From: JAGWBG01 sp034421095
Lineage (GTDB): Bacteria; Chloroflexota; Dehalococcoidia; Lucifugimonadales; JAGWBF01
Reading direction: 5' to 3'
Assembly (NCBI GenBank): GCA_034421095.1
Contig: DAOUKR010000009.1
Location: forward strand, 1-64,000
Length of the DNA stretch: 64,000 bases
A program made the translations under genes and the position numbers. The notes beneath the pieces are model-generated. The model searched no databases. It had not been told where the DNA came from and worked only from the letters and a program-made list of their open reading frames with translations. Below, in pieces: positions 32,173-40,347 of the stretch. Position 1 is the first letter of the stretch; the number at the start of each line of letters is the position of its first letter.

Positions 32173-33126
32173 TCAGCCCCTCTTGACCAGCTTCTGGAAG
32201 CACTTCATCTCCCTTGGAGGCTCCAGCCGTCTGCCCGTGTGGGTCCACGATACCTCCCCGACGTAAATGTCTCCCCGGGAGTCCACGGCTAGACCATGAG
32301 GGGCAATAAACTGTCCGGGGTCTTCTCCTGGACCCGTGTCCCCAAGCCTGGCAATCATCTTGCCATCGAGGCTATATATGCTAACCCTGGGGCCCAGGCC
32401 CGGTGCGCCTTCGTTGGAGGGAATGGCGGCGCCAAGCTCGCCAATGTAGCAAAGCTGGTCCGGGTTGTTGTCAATGTACAGGCCACACGGTCGAGACATG
32501 TTGACCCATTGGGTCTCGAACTTGCCGTTGGCATCGAAAACCTGGACGCGATGGTTCTCTCGGTCGGCCACGTAAACGTATCCGTCCTTGTCTGTACAGA
32601 TATTGTGAACGATGTTGAAATGTCCCGGGTCAGTTCCAGGCTCACCCCACGAGAAGAGCAGCTTGCCGTCGGGGGAATACTTGTGGACCCGTGCGTTGCC
32701 ATAGCCGTCGGAAACATATATGTCGTTGGTGACGGGAGATAGGGCAACGTGGGTGCATCGGTTAAAGGGATGGCCACTGTGAAATGGCGATGGCTCGCCA
32801 ACCGTTCCCAGGGTAAGGAGGACCTTGCCGTCGAGGGTGCATTTCCTGACCGTATGGTCGCCGTCATCCGTGCAATAGATGGTATCGTCCGGCCCCATAG
32901 TGATGCCATGAGCGTTGACGAAGACACCCTCTCCCCATGAGCTCAGGAAGTTGCCATCCCTGTCAAAGACCATCATGGGGTGCTGACCTCTGTTGAACAC
33001 GTAAACCCGGTCCTCGGAGTCTACGCCCACGGCTGCCACTTCTTTGTATGACCATCCGTCGGGCAACTTGCCCCAGCCTGCCTCTACCTCAAAGGCATAA
33101 GCGCCGCTGCTCACAGTAGTCACCAT
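32173..33126 (-). CDS. NHL-repeat beta-propeller protein, paralog of the one at 13343-14179
   Basis: A 317-residue propeller with blades such as AVGVDSEDRVYVFNRG, ITMGPDDTIYCTDDGDH, ALSPVTNDIYVSDGYGN, CTDKDGYVYVADRENHRVQVF and AVDSRGDIYVGEVSW. The N-terminal signature (GAY..E...W.KLP.G) and VFDRDGNFL are shared with the other propeller, so the two are paralogs. No signal peptide is seen. The gene is convergent with the GMC oxidoreductase, 6 bases apart. A reaction cannot be assigned; annotation as a lyase-like protein would be a guess. Confidence 0.8.
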   Translation of the reverse strand: MVTTVSSGAYAFEVEAGWGKLPDGWSYKEVAAVGVDSEDRVYVFNRGQHPMMVFDRDGNFLSSWGEGVFVNAHGITMGPDDTIYCTDDGDHTVRKCTLDGKVLLTLGTVGEPSPFHSGHPFNRCTHVALSPVTNDIYVSDGYGNARVHKYSPDGKLLFSWGEPGTDPGHFNIVHNICTDKDGYVYVADRENHRVQVFDANGKFETQWVNMSRPCGLYIDNNPDQLCYIGELGAAIPSNEGAPGLGPRVSIYSLDGKMIARLGDTGPGEDPGQFIAPHGLAVDSRGDIYVGEVSWTHTGRRLEPPREMKCFQKLVKRG

Positions 33127-33353
33127 TTGGAATACCCCCTACCGGTTTAATCTTATGACAGGTTAACCCTTCACAACCTGAATTTCAAGGCTCACGGGCC
33201 GCCCACCAAAGGGCAATGCTACCGAGTGACTAGGACTTCTGGAAGCGCTAATGAAGGTATGGTAGAATCTTTACGTCCCGAGAATATTCAACGCTGCACG
33301 CCCAACGGAAACCGGGGAGAAAACTAGGGGAATTTTTTGGATGAGGTGAAGCG

Positions 33354-34268
33354 GTGTTCAAGACAATACTGGTCCCCTTGGATGGCTCGGATATTGCCAG
33401 GGGAATCCTGCCCTATGTTTCGCAGATTGCAAGGAAGACCGGGACCCCGTTGGTGCTGCATACTGCCATTGACCTTCAATCTATGCACATTTCCGAGACC
33501 TCGGCGATATACCTGGACCAGATTGAGGCCAGACTACGCGCCCGTGCCATGGGTACACTGAAGGAGATAGCCGACCAACTCAGGGAAGAATCTATTGAGG
33601 TCAGGACTGAGGTGACCGTGGGCAGCCCGGCGGAGGAGATCCTGCGCTTTGCCGGCGAGGCGGGCTGCGACCTGATTGCTATGTCAACCCACGGCCGGAA
33701 CGCCATAGGCCGCAGCATCCTCGGCAGTGTTACCGACAAGATAGTCCATTCTGCGGACGTACCAGTCCTGACTATCAGCCCGGAGACAGCCAGAAAATAC
33801 CAGGAGCAAGAGGGAATGACTTTGAACAGGGTCATCTTGCCGATGGATGGGTCTGAGCTTGCCGAGCAGGCCGTACCCCACGCAGTGAGCCTGGCTCAAG
33901 CGATGTCTCTGGAGGTGGAACTGGTCCAAGTGGTGTCAACCGGACTTCCGACCTATGCTTATCCGGGGTTTGACATGAACATGCCGCAATTCAGTGATGA
34001 CCTGATACGTGAAGCTACTGAGAATCTGGATAGTTTGGCCAAGAGCCTTGAGAACGAGGGCCTGACCGTTCGCACCCACGTATTGCGAGGATCCGCAGCG
34101 TCGGCCCTGGTAGAATTCGCCCAGCAAACCCCCCAGGGCATCATCACAATGACCAGCCGCGGGCGGTCGGGACTGACCCGATGGATGTTGGGCAGCGTAG
34201 CCGAGGCGCTGGTCCGGGCATCGGGTGACCCCGTGCTAATAATTCCATCACGTACCTCGGCCCAATGA
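33354..34268 (+). CDS. universal stress protein, tandem UspA domains
   Basis: A 304-residue protein with two UspA domains, at about residues 1-145 and 155-302. Both begin in the same way (ILVPLDGSDIARGILPYV and VILPMDGSELAEQAVPHA). Both carry ATP-binding glycine motifs: MSTHGRNAIGRSILGSV in the first and MTSRGRSGLTRWMLGSV in the second, so both may bind ATP. The start is GTG behind gatgaggtgaag. The 227 bases upstream hold a TAGAAT (33262-33267) and no gene. Confidence 0.9.
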   Translation: MFKTILVPLDGSDIARGILPYVSQIARKTGTPLVLHTAIDLQSMHISETSAIYLDQIEARLRARAMGTLKEIADQLREESIEVRTEVTVGSPAEEILRFAGEAGCDLIAMSTHGRNAIGRSILGSVTDKIVHSADVPVLTISPETARKYQEQEGMTLNRVILPMDGSELAEQAVPHAVSLAQAMSLEVELVQVVSTGLPTYAYPGFDMNMPQFSDDLIREATENLDSLAKSLENEGLTVRTHVLRGSAASALVEFAQQTPQGIITMTSRGRSGLTRWMLGSVAEALVRASGDPVLIIPSRTSAQ

Positions 34269-34315
34269 CGATGACCGGCCCACATAAAGCCAGGGAACTA
34301 TAATCCCCCCGATGC

Positions 34316-35239
34316 TCACTGACCACCGCCCCCGGCAGATACGTCCGGGGCATTTATCGTATCTCCGTGAAGGTCCACCCGTGCATCAAGGGTTGTAGGC
34401 AACACTTCAAGGTCCGGGTTATTCAGAAGGGCCTCAATGCACACGCTACTCCCGCCCACGTAGGTATCGAACAGGTCTATGTCTGTTGCCACACACCAGG
34501 CCCGGTCCTCGGGCCACCAGATGTTCGGCGAGTCCCCCCATAAGTGATTCTCCCTGATCAGGAAGGACATGACAGCGTCAACAGGCCCCCTAAACAGCAG
34601 GTAGTCTCGCCCCGGAACTCTCACACGAGAGCGGGCCTTGTAGAGGCGGGTATCAATGTTGCCATAGCCTTCCCAAAGGCAAAAGTAGCAACGGTCGAGC
34701 GTCGAGGTATACTCCTTGAGCACATTGACCAGGGTCGTGCACTCCTTTTCCGGGATGGACCCATGCTGGGGGAGAGAACCCCATGCAGGGTCTTTGTACA
34801 TGTCCTTCGAGTCCTCGTTAAGGTTGGCAATGCGCTCGAACTGCATCCGGGGATGGACGGTCCGCCCGTTCCATGAAGCTACCGTAGACCACCGGACAGG
34901 TCTCTCACACCCCTTGTCGTCAAGGTAAGCCGGATGAAAAACGCGGGCGTAGGCCGAAAAACCCTCGGGCATCAAGGAACGCACGCTCCCCCACCCCGAC
35001 AGGCTCTCCTCTATCCATCGCGCCTGTGAGACATCTTCCATGTACTCCAGCCCGTTGGGCGCAAGCTGGGTCTGCCGAACGGGTATGCCCCCTCCCGTAG
35101 ATAGCAGTGCCATGCTGGTCATGGGACCTCTGCTCTTCCAGCGCGCCATCAGCTTTCGGAGCCATGATAGTCCTGAAGGTTTCGTATCTCCGCTCACGGT
35201 TCCTATTATCCCACAATTGCTCTGGACTTGTATGTCCAT
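34316..35239 (-). CDS. hypothetical protein
   Basis: I do not recognise a named family. The 307-residue protein is soluble and rich in Trp and Tyr. It contains ARVFHPAYLDDKGCERPVRW in the first half and, near the end, PEDRAWCVATDIDLFDTYVGGS with a short C-terminal tail. The ending (ALLNNPDLEVLPTTLDARV) is a pattern I associate with uncharacterised actinobacterial and Chloroflexota proteins. ATG 35149 (MARWKSRG) is a possible later start. It is divergent from rel. Confidence 0.6.
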   Translation of the reverse strand: MDIQVQSNCGIIGTVSGDTKPSGLSWLRKLMARWKSRGPMTSMALLSTGGGIPVRQTQLAPNGLEYMEDVSQARWIEESLSGWGSVRSLMPEGFSAYARVFHPAYLDDKGCERPVRWSTVASWNGRTVHPRMQFERIANLNEDSKDMYKDPAWGSLPQHGSIPEKECTTLVNVLKEYTSTLDRCYFCLWEGYGNIDTRLYKARSRVRVPGRDYLLFRGPVDAVMSFLIRENHLWGDSPNIWWPEDRAWCVATDIDLFDTYVGGSSVCIEALLNNPDLEVLPTTLDARVDLHGDTINAPDVSAGGGGQ

Positions 35240-35275
35240 AAGGGTATATTATAGGCTCTAAGAGGTATTGATTGA

Positions 35276-37453
35276 GTGAGTACAGGCGTTAAAGAGCTTA
35301 TAGAGAGTGTTCAAATATACCTTCCCGAGGACAAGGCAACCCTCATCGAGAAGGCGTACCATTTTGCCGAAGAGTGCCATAACGGGCAGAAGCGAATGTC
35401 CGGTGGTCCTTACATAGAGCACCCGCTTCAGACCGCCCTATTCCTCGCTGAGCTTCACCTGGACGCCACCACCATATCTTCAGCCCTCCTCCACGATGTC
35501 ATAGAAGATTGTAACGTTACCTACGACGACATCAAAATACGGTTTGGGGAAGACGTAGCCAGGCTTGTGGATAGCGTCACCAAGCTGACTCGGATGGACC
35601 TCGCCCTCATGGACAAAGAGGACCCCCAGCAAGCAAGCGCATTTCAGGAAGACCGTCTCCGTGCCGAGAGCTTGCGCAAGATGCTGGTTGCCATGGCCGA
35701 GGACGTGCGAGTGGTACTCATAAAGTTGGCTGACAGGCTTCATAACATGCGCACGTTGGGGGCCCTGGCTACACACAGGCGTAAGGCCATCGCTCAGGAG
35801 ACGCTGGACATTTATTGCCCCCTGGCTCACCGGTTGGGCATCTGGGACATCAAGTGGCGACTTGAGGACATGGCATTCAGGCACCTGGAAGAGGACAAGT
35901 ACAGAGAAATTTCCAAGATGTTGTCCATAAAGCGGGAGGAAAGGGAGTCCTACATATCCAGCGTTGCGGAAATCCTGAAGAAGGAGATGGATTCCGTGTC
36001 TCTGGACGCCCAGGTAGTCGGGAGACCCAAGCACATCTACAGTATCTACCAGAAGATACAGAAGTACGCCATTCAGGGGAAAGAGCTTAGCGAGATTTAC
36101 GACTTGTACGCCCTGAGGGTCTTGGTCAAGACAAAAAGCGACTGCTATAACGCCCTCGGTGTGGTACACGATCTATGGCATCCCATGCCGGGGCAGTTCG
36201 ACGACTATATCGCCAATCCCAAGGACACCATGTACCAATCTTTACACACAACTGTCATGTGCGACGGGGGAGCACCGCTGGAGGTGCAGATACGGACTTA
36301 CGAAATGCACCAGACGGCGGAATACGGTGTGGCCGCTCATTGGCGTTACAAAGAGGGAGGCGCCGGGGACGTTCGCTTTGAGGACAAGATGACCTGGTTC
36401 CGGCAACTCCTCGAGTGGCAGCGGGAGGTCAGCGGCACCGAAGAGTTCCTGGAGTCGGTGAAGACCGACCTGTTCAGAGACCAAGTCTTCGTCTACACAC
36501 CCAAGGGGGACATAATAGAGCTTCCCAGTGGCGCTACCCCCATAGACTTCGCCTACAAGATACACACCGAGCTGGGACATCGTTGCATTGGTGGAAAGGT
36601 CAACGGCCGGCTGGTATCCCTCGACATGCCCCTCAAGAACGGCGATACCGTCGAAATCCTGACCACGAAGGTCGCCAGAGGTCCTAGCCTGGACTGGCTG
36701 AACCCGAACTTGGGATACGTGCGCTCGGCCAGCGCACGGGAGAAGATACGCCAGTGGTTCCGAAAACAGGAACGCCAGACCAATATTCAACGAGGGCATG
36801 ACCTCCTCCGCAAGGAACTCAAGCGTCTCAATGCGTCCTTCGACGAGCCTGAAGTGGCCCGTATGTTCAGGTATGACACTCCGGAAGACTTCCTGGCAGC
36901 CCTTGGCTCCGGAGGTATTACGGAGAATCAGGTGGTATCCAGGCTTACCGCCCAGCAAGAGAAGCCCCAAGGGGGGCAAAAGCCCGCACTCCCGCTTTCC
37001 AGGCCCACCAGTGGAGTTGAAGTGTTGGGCGTGGGCGATTTGCTTATACAAATGGGACGATGCTGCAACCCGCTCCCCGGGGAGGAGATTATCGGTTACA
37101 TTACCCGCAGCCGTGGCGTCACCGTGCACAAAGCCAACTGTCCGAATGTCCTCAATGAAGACGAACAGGAACGCCTGGTGAACGTCGAGTGGGGCCGAAC
37201 CAAGCAACTCTACCCCATACGGCTCACGGTCCAGGCTTGGGACAGGGTGGGACTTTTGAGAGACATAACCACCCAGGTTTCCGAAGAAGGGGTCAACATA
37301 GCCTCCGCAGTTACAACCGAAAACATGGATGGCACGTCTACGACCTCTCTCACACTCCATACGACGGGCGTTGACCAGCTAGGTCGGCTCTTTTCCAAGC
37401 TCGAACGTGTCCGGGGAGTGATAAACGCATCCCGTAGTTCCAACGACGGATGA
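35276..37453 (+). CDS. rel: bifunctional (p)ppGpp synthetase/hydrolase (Rel)
   Basis: A 725-residue alarmone enzyme with all domains. The HD hydrolase has its metal site in LLHDVIEDCNVTYDD at about residue 73. The synthetase (about 200-350) has YDLYALRVLV and YQSLHTTV. TGS, zinc-finger (MGRCCNPLPGEEIIGYITRSRG) and ACT domains (IRLTVQAWDRVGLLRDIT) follow. The synthetase loop that reads RxKD in most bifunctional enzymes and ExDD in RelA reads QFDD here. The hydrolase residues are intact. The start is GTG; a TATATT/TATTAT box lies near 35247. Confidence 0.94.
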   Translation: MSTGVKELIESVQIYLPEDKATLIEKAYHFAEECHNGQKRMSGGPYIEHPLQTALFLAELHLDATTISSALLHDVIEDCNVTYDDIKIRFGEDVARLVDSVTKLTRMDLALMDKEDPQQASAFQEDRLRAESLRKMLVAMAEDVRVVLIKLADRLHNMRTLGALATHRRKAIAQETLDIYCPLAHRLGIWDIKWRLEDMAFRHLEEDKYREISKMLSIKREERESYISSVAEILKKEMDSVSLDAQVVGRPKHIYSIYQKIQKYAIQGKELSEIYDLYALRVLVKTKSDCYNALGVVHDLWHPMPGQFDDYIANPKDTMYQSLHTTVMCDGGAPLEVQIRTYEMHQTAEYGVAAHWRYKEGGAGDVRFEDKMTWFRQLLEWQREVSGTEEFLESVKTDLFRDQVFVYTPKGDIIELPSGATPIDFAYKIHTELGHRCIGGKVNGRLVSLDMPLKNGDTVEILTTKVARGPSLDWLNPNLGYVRSASAREKIRQWFRKQERQTNIQRGHDLLRKELKRLNASFDEPEVARMFRYDTPEDFLAALGSGGITENQVVSRLTAQQEKPQGGQKPALPLSRPTSGVEVLGVGDLLIQMGRCCNPLPGEEIIGYITRSRGVTVHKANCPNVLNEDEQERLVNVEWGRTKQLYPIRLTVQAWDRVGLLRDITTQVSEEGVNIASAVTTENMDGTSTTSLTLHTTGVDQLGRLFSKLERVRGVINASRSSNDG

Positions 37454-37488
37454 GCCTCCTGGCGACACAACCGTCAGGCCTCGTCCTT

Positions 37489-37494
37489 TATAAT
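37489..37494 (+). promoter_or_regulatory. -10 box upstream of rpsT
   Basis: A perfect TATAAT lies 40 bases before the rpsT start. No clear -35 was found at normal spacing. The gene is otherwise preceded by rel, whose stop is 38 bases upstream of this box. Confidence 0.4.
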
Positions 37495-37533
37495 AGTGAA
37501 GTTGACATCTGAAGCAAATGCAGGAGGTTATCC

Positions 37534-37791
37534 TTGCCCAGTGAAAAAACAGCTCGCTCTGCCGAGAGGAAGCGCCTGAGGAACCGCAGGATTCGGACAA
37601 CCGCTCGTACTATCGTGACCAGAGCGAACAACGTATTGCAGAGAGGCGAACTTCAGGATGCCGAGCCGGCAGTGGCCCATGCTATCAAGATGCTTGACGG
37701 AGCAGTCACCAAGGGAATCATCCATCGCAACAATGCAGCGCGCAAGAAGTCTCGTCTCATGGCCAAGCTGAATGCCCTCAAGACGTCCTGA
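37534..37791 (+). CDS. rpsT: 30S ribosomal protein S20
   Basis: An 85-residue basic protein that binds the 5' part of 16S rRNA. Typical features are the N-terminal SEKTARSAERKRLRNRR and the C-terminal GIIHRNNAARKKSRLMAKLN. The start is TTG (37534) with a strong caggaggt 8 bases upstream; the alternative later codons would cut the conserved N-terminus. Monocistronic as far as can be seen. The 254 bases to lexA hold only the lexA control region and a weak aactcc/ggagtt stem near 37793. Confidence 0.93.
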   Translation: MPSEKTARSAERKRLRNRRIRTTARTIVTRANNVLQRGELQDAEPAVAHAIKMLDGAVTKGIIHRNNAARKKSRLMAKLNALKTS

Positions 37792-37983
37792 CAACTCCGT
37801 AGTCTCTCACTCTGGAGTTCCCGCTCCATAGCCCTAGTACAGGAAGCAGGGACTTGTCGTAGGGAACGGTAGGGGACCTGGAGAGTTGCCCTTGACGCGC
37901 AACAGGGACTTTGGACCCTTTCCGTCTTCGGAGGTCTCGGGGTGCCAGCCATCCGTTCAGAATGACAATCCGGCATCCCCCTA

Positions 37984-38035
37984 TTGACAGTAGGCGACTC
38001 CTCTGCTACTCTTCTGGCTAGAATACCAGTTCTAG
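37984..38035 (+). promoter_or_regulatory. lexA promoter with palindromic LexA-box candidate
   Basis: TTGACA (37984-37989) is followed after 17 bases by TACTCT (38007-38012). Directly after it lies the perfect inverted repeat CTAGAA-TACCAG-TTCTAG (38018-38035), covering the expected transcription start and ending 10 bases before the lexA ATG. This is where a self-repressing LexA would bind. The box differs from both the E. coli (CTGT-N8-ACAG) and Bacillus (GAAC-N4-GTTC) types. Confidence 0.6.
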
Positions 38036-38045
38036 GATTATTGAT

Positions 38046-38708
38046 ATGCAGCAAAAGAAAAAACTTTCAGCCAAGCAGAAAATGATGATGGACTTCATCC
38101 GGGAGTTCAAGGAAGAAAACTCGCTACCCCCCACGGTAAGAGACATTCAGAAAGCCTGTGGGATTAGCTCCACCTCTGTGGTGGACTACAACCTTCGCCT
38201 GTTGCAGAGAGACGGCTATTTGCGTCGCAGGCCGGACGTGGCGAGGGGTATAGAGCTCCTGGACGAGCCGACACGGGCAAACCGCGGAGCATTTTCTTTC
38301 CATAGCATCCCGGTGATGGGTTACATAGCTGCCGGTGAACCTCTACCTGTGGCAGGGGCCGACGGATGGGCACCCGGAGATGCCCAGGAAAGCATAGATG
38401 TCACATCCAATATGGTCAGGGGCAACCGGAATCTCTACGCCTTGAAAGTCAAAGGTGCGTCAATGATAGATGCCCTCGTAGATGACGGGGACATTGTGCT
38501 GGTCGAGCCATTGCACCATGCGGAAAACGGGGAAATGGTCGTGGCACGGCTGAAGCTGGAGAACGAGACTACTCTCAAGCGTTTGTACCATGAGGGGGAC
38601 ACCGTGAGGCTCCAGCCCGCTAATGCCTACATGGAACCTATATATTCTCCCGCCGATAACGTGGAAGTACAGGGCAAGGTGGTTGGCGTACTCAGACTAC
38701 TGAGTTGA
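38046..38708 (+). CDS. lexA: LexA repressor
   Basis: A 220-residue SOS repressor with autoprotease activity. The N-terminal winged helix has PPTVRDIQKACGISSTSVVDYNL. The cleavage site Ala-Gly is in YIAAGEPLPV. The catalytic Ser is in KVKGASMIDALVDDGD and the Lys in NETTLKRLY. All residues needed for self-cleavage are present. The gene has its own promoter with a perfect palindrome, fitting autoregulation. Confidence 0.95.
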   Translation: MQQKKKLSAKQKMMMDFIREFKEENSLPPTVRDIQKACGISSTSVVDYNLRLLQRDGYLRRRPDVARGIELLDEPTRANRGAFSFHSIPVMGYIAAGEPLPVAGADGWAPGDAQESIDVTSNMVRGNRNLYALKVKGASMIDALVDDGDIVLVEPLHHAENGEMVVARLKLENETTLKRLYHEGDTVRLQPANAYMEPIYSPADNVEVQGKVVGVLRLLS

Positions 38709-38725
38709 GCAGGCCCCGGTCCATA

Positions 38726-38869
38726 TCAGTCCGACGAAGGAAGCTTCCTAGGCTCCTGCAACTCCATGTCGACCTCGCAACACTGGACGACACCTTCCCC
38801 CGTCTTGGTGCAGAGCACCAGTGTACCGCACACGGCACACGTATATCTCTTACCTAGCTGATTGGGCAT
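38726..38869 (-). CDS. desulforedoxin-like mini iron protein 1
   Basis: A 47-residue protein below the usual length cut-off. It has the desulforedoxin pattern: YTCAVCGTLVLC, then a Gly-rich turn (TKTGEGVVQ), then CCEVDM. The four cysteines CxxC...CC are the ligands of an iron-(Cys)4 centre in desulforedoxin and in the N-terminal domain of desulfoferrodoxin. Start ATG 38869 and stop TGA are clear, but no strong ribosome site precedes it. A second, shorter copy lies 46 bases upstream on the same strand. Confidence 0.75.
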   Translation of the reverse strand: MPNQLGKRYTCAVCGTLVLCTKTGEGVVQCCEVDMELQEPRKLPSSD

Positions 38870-38915
38870 AATGCCTAACCCTCCCGTGACTGCGAAAATA
38901 GTATTTTGAGGGTCA

Positions 38916-39032
38916 CTACTTAAGGGGCATCGGCAATTTACAACACGAGATAGTACCGCTGCCGCCCTTCGTTACAATAAACTCGGAACCGCACGTCGAG
39001 CAAACATACCTTTTCCCGGTGTCGTTAGCCAC
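38916..39032 (-). CDS. desulforedoxin-like mini iron protein 2
   Basis: A 38-residue protein beginning at GTG 39032, behind ggagg. The sequence GKRYVCSTCGSEFIVTK...GTISCCKLPM follows the same pattern as its neighbour (GKRY-C-x2-CG ... TK-G-G ... CC ... M), so the two are tandem copies. The four cysteine ligands are kept. Together they probably form a small two-gene operon on the minus strand. Redox or metal-storage roles are inferred from the family only. Confidence 0.72.
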   Translation of the reverse strand: MANDTGKRYVCSTCGSEFIVTKGGSGTISCCKLPMPLK

Positions 39033-39223
39033 TTTTGAACATACCTCCAGATTCCCGTCAATAGAGATTCATTATATCCGCACGAATTGAAGGGGTCAAC
39101 GTGTAACATTACGAACAAGGGGACGTGAGGGAGAGACCAGCGGAATAAATCACCGGCAGAGCAATCCGGGTAAATCAAACGGCTAAGGGCACAAAAACTG
39201 TCAAATAAGTATTGATTTTACCT

Positions 39224-39252
39224 TTACCAAATAGATTTCTTTTGAGTATAAT
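39224..39252 (+). promoter_or_regulatory. rsmD promoter
   Basis: A perfect -10 TATAAT (39247-39252) has a -35-like TTACCA (39224-39229) 17 bases upstream. The rsmD ATG is only 12 bases after the -10, so the mRNA leader would be 5-6 bases long or absent. Confidence 0.6.
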
Positions 39253-39264
39253 CCCCGCAAGGTC

Positions 39265-39816
39265 ATGCGTGTGGTAGGTGGTGTTGCCAAAGACAAGAGG
39301 TTACGCGGGGCCACAATCCCCGAGGCGCGTCCCACCTCGGAGTTGGTTCGTGGGGCCATTTTCAACATCCTCGGTCCACTCGAGATTGCTCAAACCAGGG
39401 TCCTGGACCTTTACGCAGGCTCCGGCTCCCTTGGCATTGAGGCTCTGAGCCGGGGTGCTACAGAGGCGGACTTCGTCGAGCGCCATCCACGCCAGTGTGC
39501 TGCCATTAAGGAAAATCTGGCAACAACAGGCTTTACCGGCAAAGCGAGGGTGTATCGCATGGATGTACTGGCCTCACTGTCGGCGCTGGAAGGTCGCTAC
39601 CAGTTGGTGCTTATGGACCCGCCCTACAAGCTCACTACTCTGGGCGAAACCCTGGACAGCCTGGCCGGATCGGGCCTATTGGAAGGAGGGGCTACCGTAG
39701 TGGTAGGGCACTCAAAGAGGCTGGTTCTGAGTGACCGATACCGGAGCCTGTCCCTAATCAAGACCTACCGTTATGGCGACAGCACAGTGGACCTTTTTGA
39801 ACAAGGAGGCCCTTGA
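39265..39816 (+). CDS. rsmD: 16S rRNA (guanine(966)-N2)-methyltransferase RsmD
   Basis: A 183-residue SAM-dependent enzyme modifying 16S rRNA. The N-terminus MRVVGGVAKDKRLRG is typical. The SAM motif is VLDLYAGSGSLGIEALSRG and the catalytic motif is LMDPPYKL. The stop overlaps the coaD start (TGATG), the common rsmD-coaD pair. No ribosome site is visible, in keeping with a nearly leaderless message. Confidence 0.93.
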   Translation: MRVVGGVAKDKRLRGATIPEARPTSELVRGAIFNILGPLEIAQTRVLDLYAGSGSLGIEALSRGATEADFVERHPRQCAAIKENLATTGFTGKARVYRMDVLASLSALEGRYQLVLMDPPYKLTTLGETLDSLAGSGLLEGGATVVVGHSKRLVLSDRYRSLSLIKTYRYGDSTVDLFEQGGP

Positions 39817-40304
39817 TGGCAACAGCTATATATCCAGGGTCCTTCGACCCCGTAACCCTGGGTCATGTAGACATAGCTACACGGGCAGCAGCTATATTCG
39901 ATAGATTGATAATAGCCATCTATGACACTCCGTCAAAGAACCTCCTGTTCAATACCGAGGAGAGGGTGGCCTTCTTTCGGAAATCCGTGGAACACCTGAA
40001 TAACGTAGAGGTCAGATACTTCAAAGGACTCGCGGTGGAATGTGCCCGCGACTTTGGAGCAAGCGTGATCGTAAGGGGCTTACGTGGTGGTTCGGATTTC
40101 GAGTACGAGTTCGAAATGGCCTACATGAATAAAAAGCTGGCTCCGGACGTGGAACTGGTTTGCATGATGTCCAGCTTGCCATATCAGTACGTGAGCTCAA
40201 GTCTTCTCAAGGAGGTGGTTGGGTTAGGTGGAGACGTGACGGGGTTGTTGCCGCCACACGTGATAGAAGCCGTAAAAACGAAACTGAACGCGCAAGACCG
40301 ATGA
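39816..40304 (+). CDS. coaD: phosphopantetheine adenylyltransferase
   Basis: A 162-residue enzyme of CoA synthesis (ATP plus phosphopantetheine to dephospho-CoA). The nucleotidyltransferase motif is in AIYPGSFDPVTLGHVDI (TxGH type) and the second in YVSSSLLKEV. The start ATG 39816 overlaps the rsmD stop by one base; a TTG one codon upstream is less likely. Translation is coupled to rsmD. Confidence 0.95.
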   Translation: MATAIYPGSFDPVTLGHVDIATRAAAIFDRLIIAIYDTPSKNLLFNTEERVAFFRKSVEHLNNVEVRYFKGLAVECARDFGASVIVRGLRGGSDFEYEFEMAYMNKKLAPDVELVCMMSSLPYQYVSSSLLKEVVGLGGDVTGLLPPHVIEAVKTKLNAQDR

Positions 40305-40347
40305 CATAATCCGATATTGGTATTATTTATTATTTCAGGAGGATATT

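Noticed and set aside
37958..37971. Motif ttcagaatgacaa, similar to cactcaaaatgaca near 62886, as a dispersed repeat
   Set aside because: Only a dozen bases match and two copies are too few to support a repeat family.
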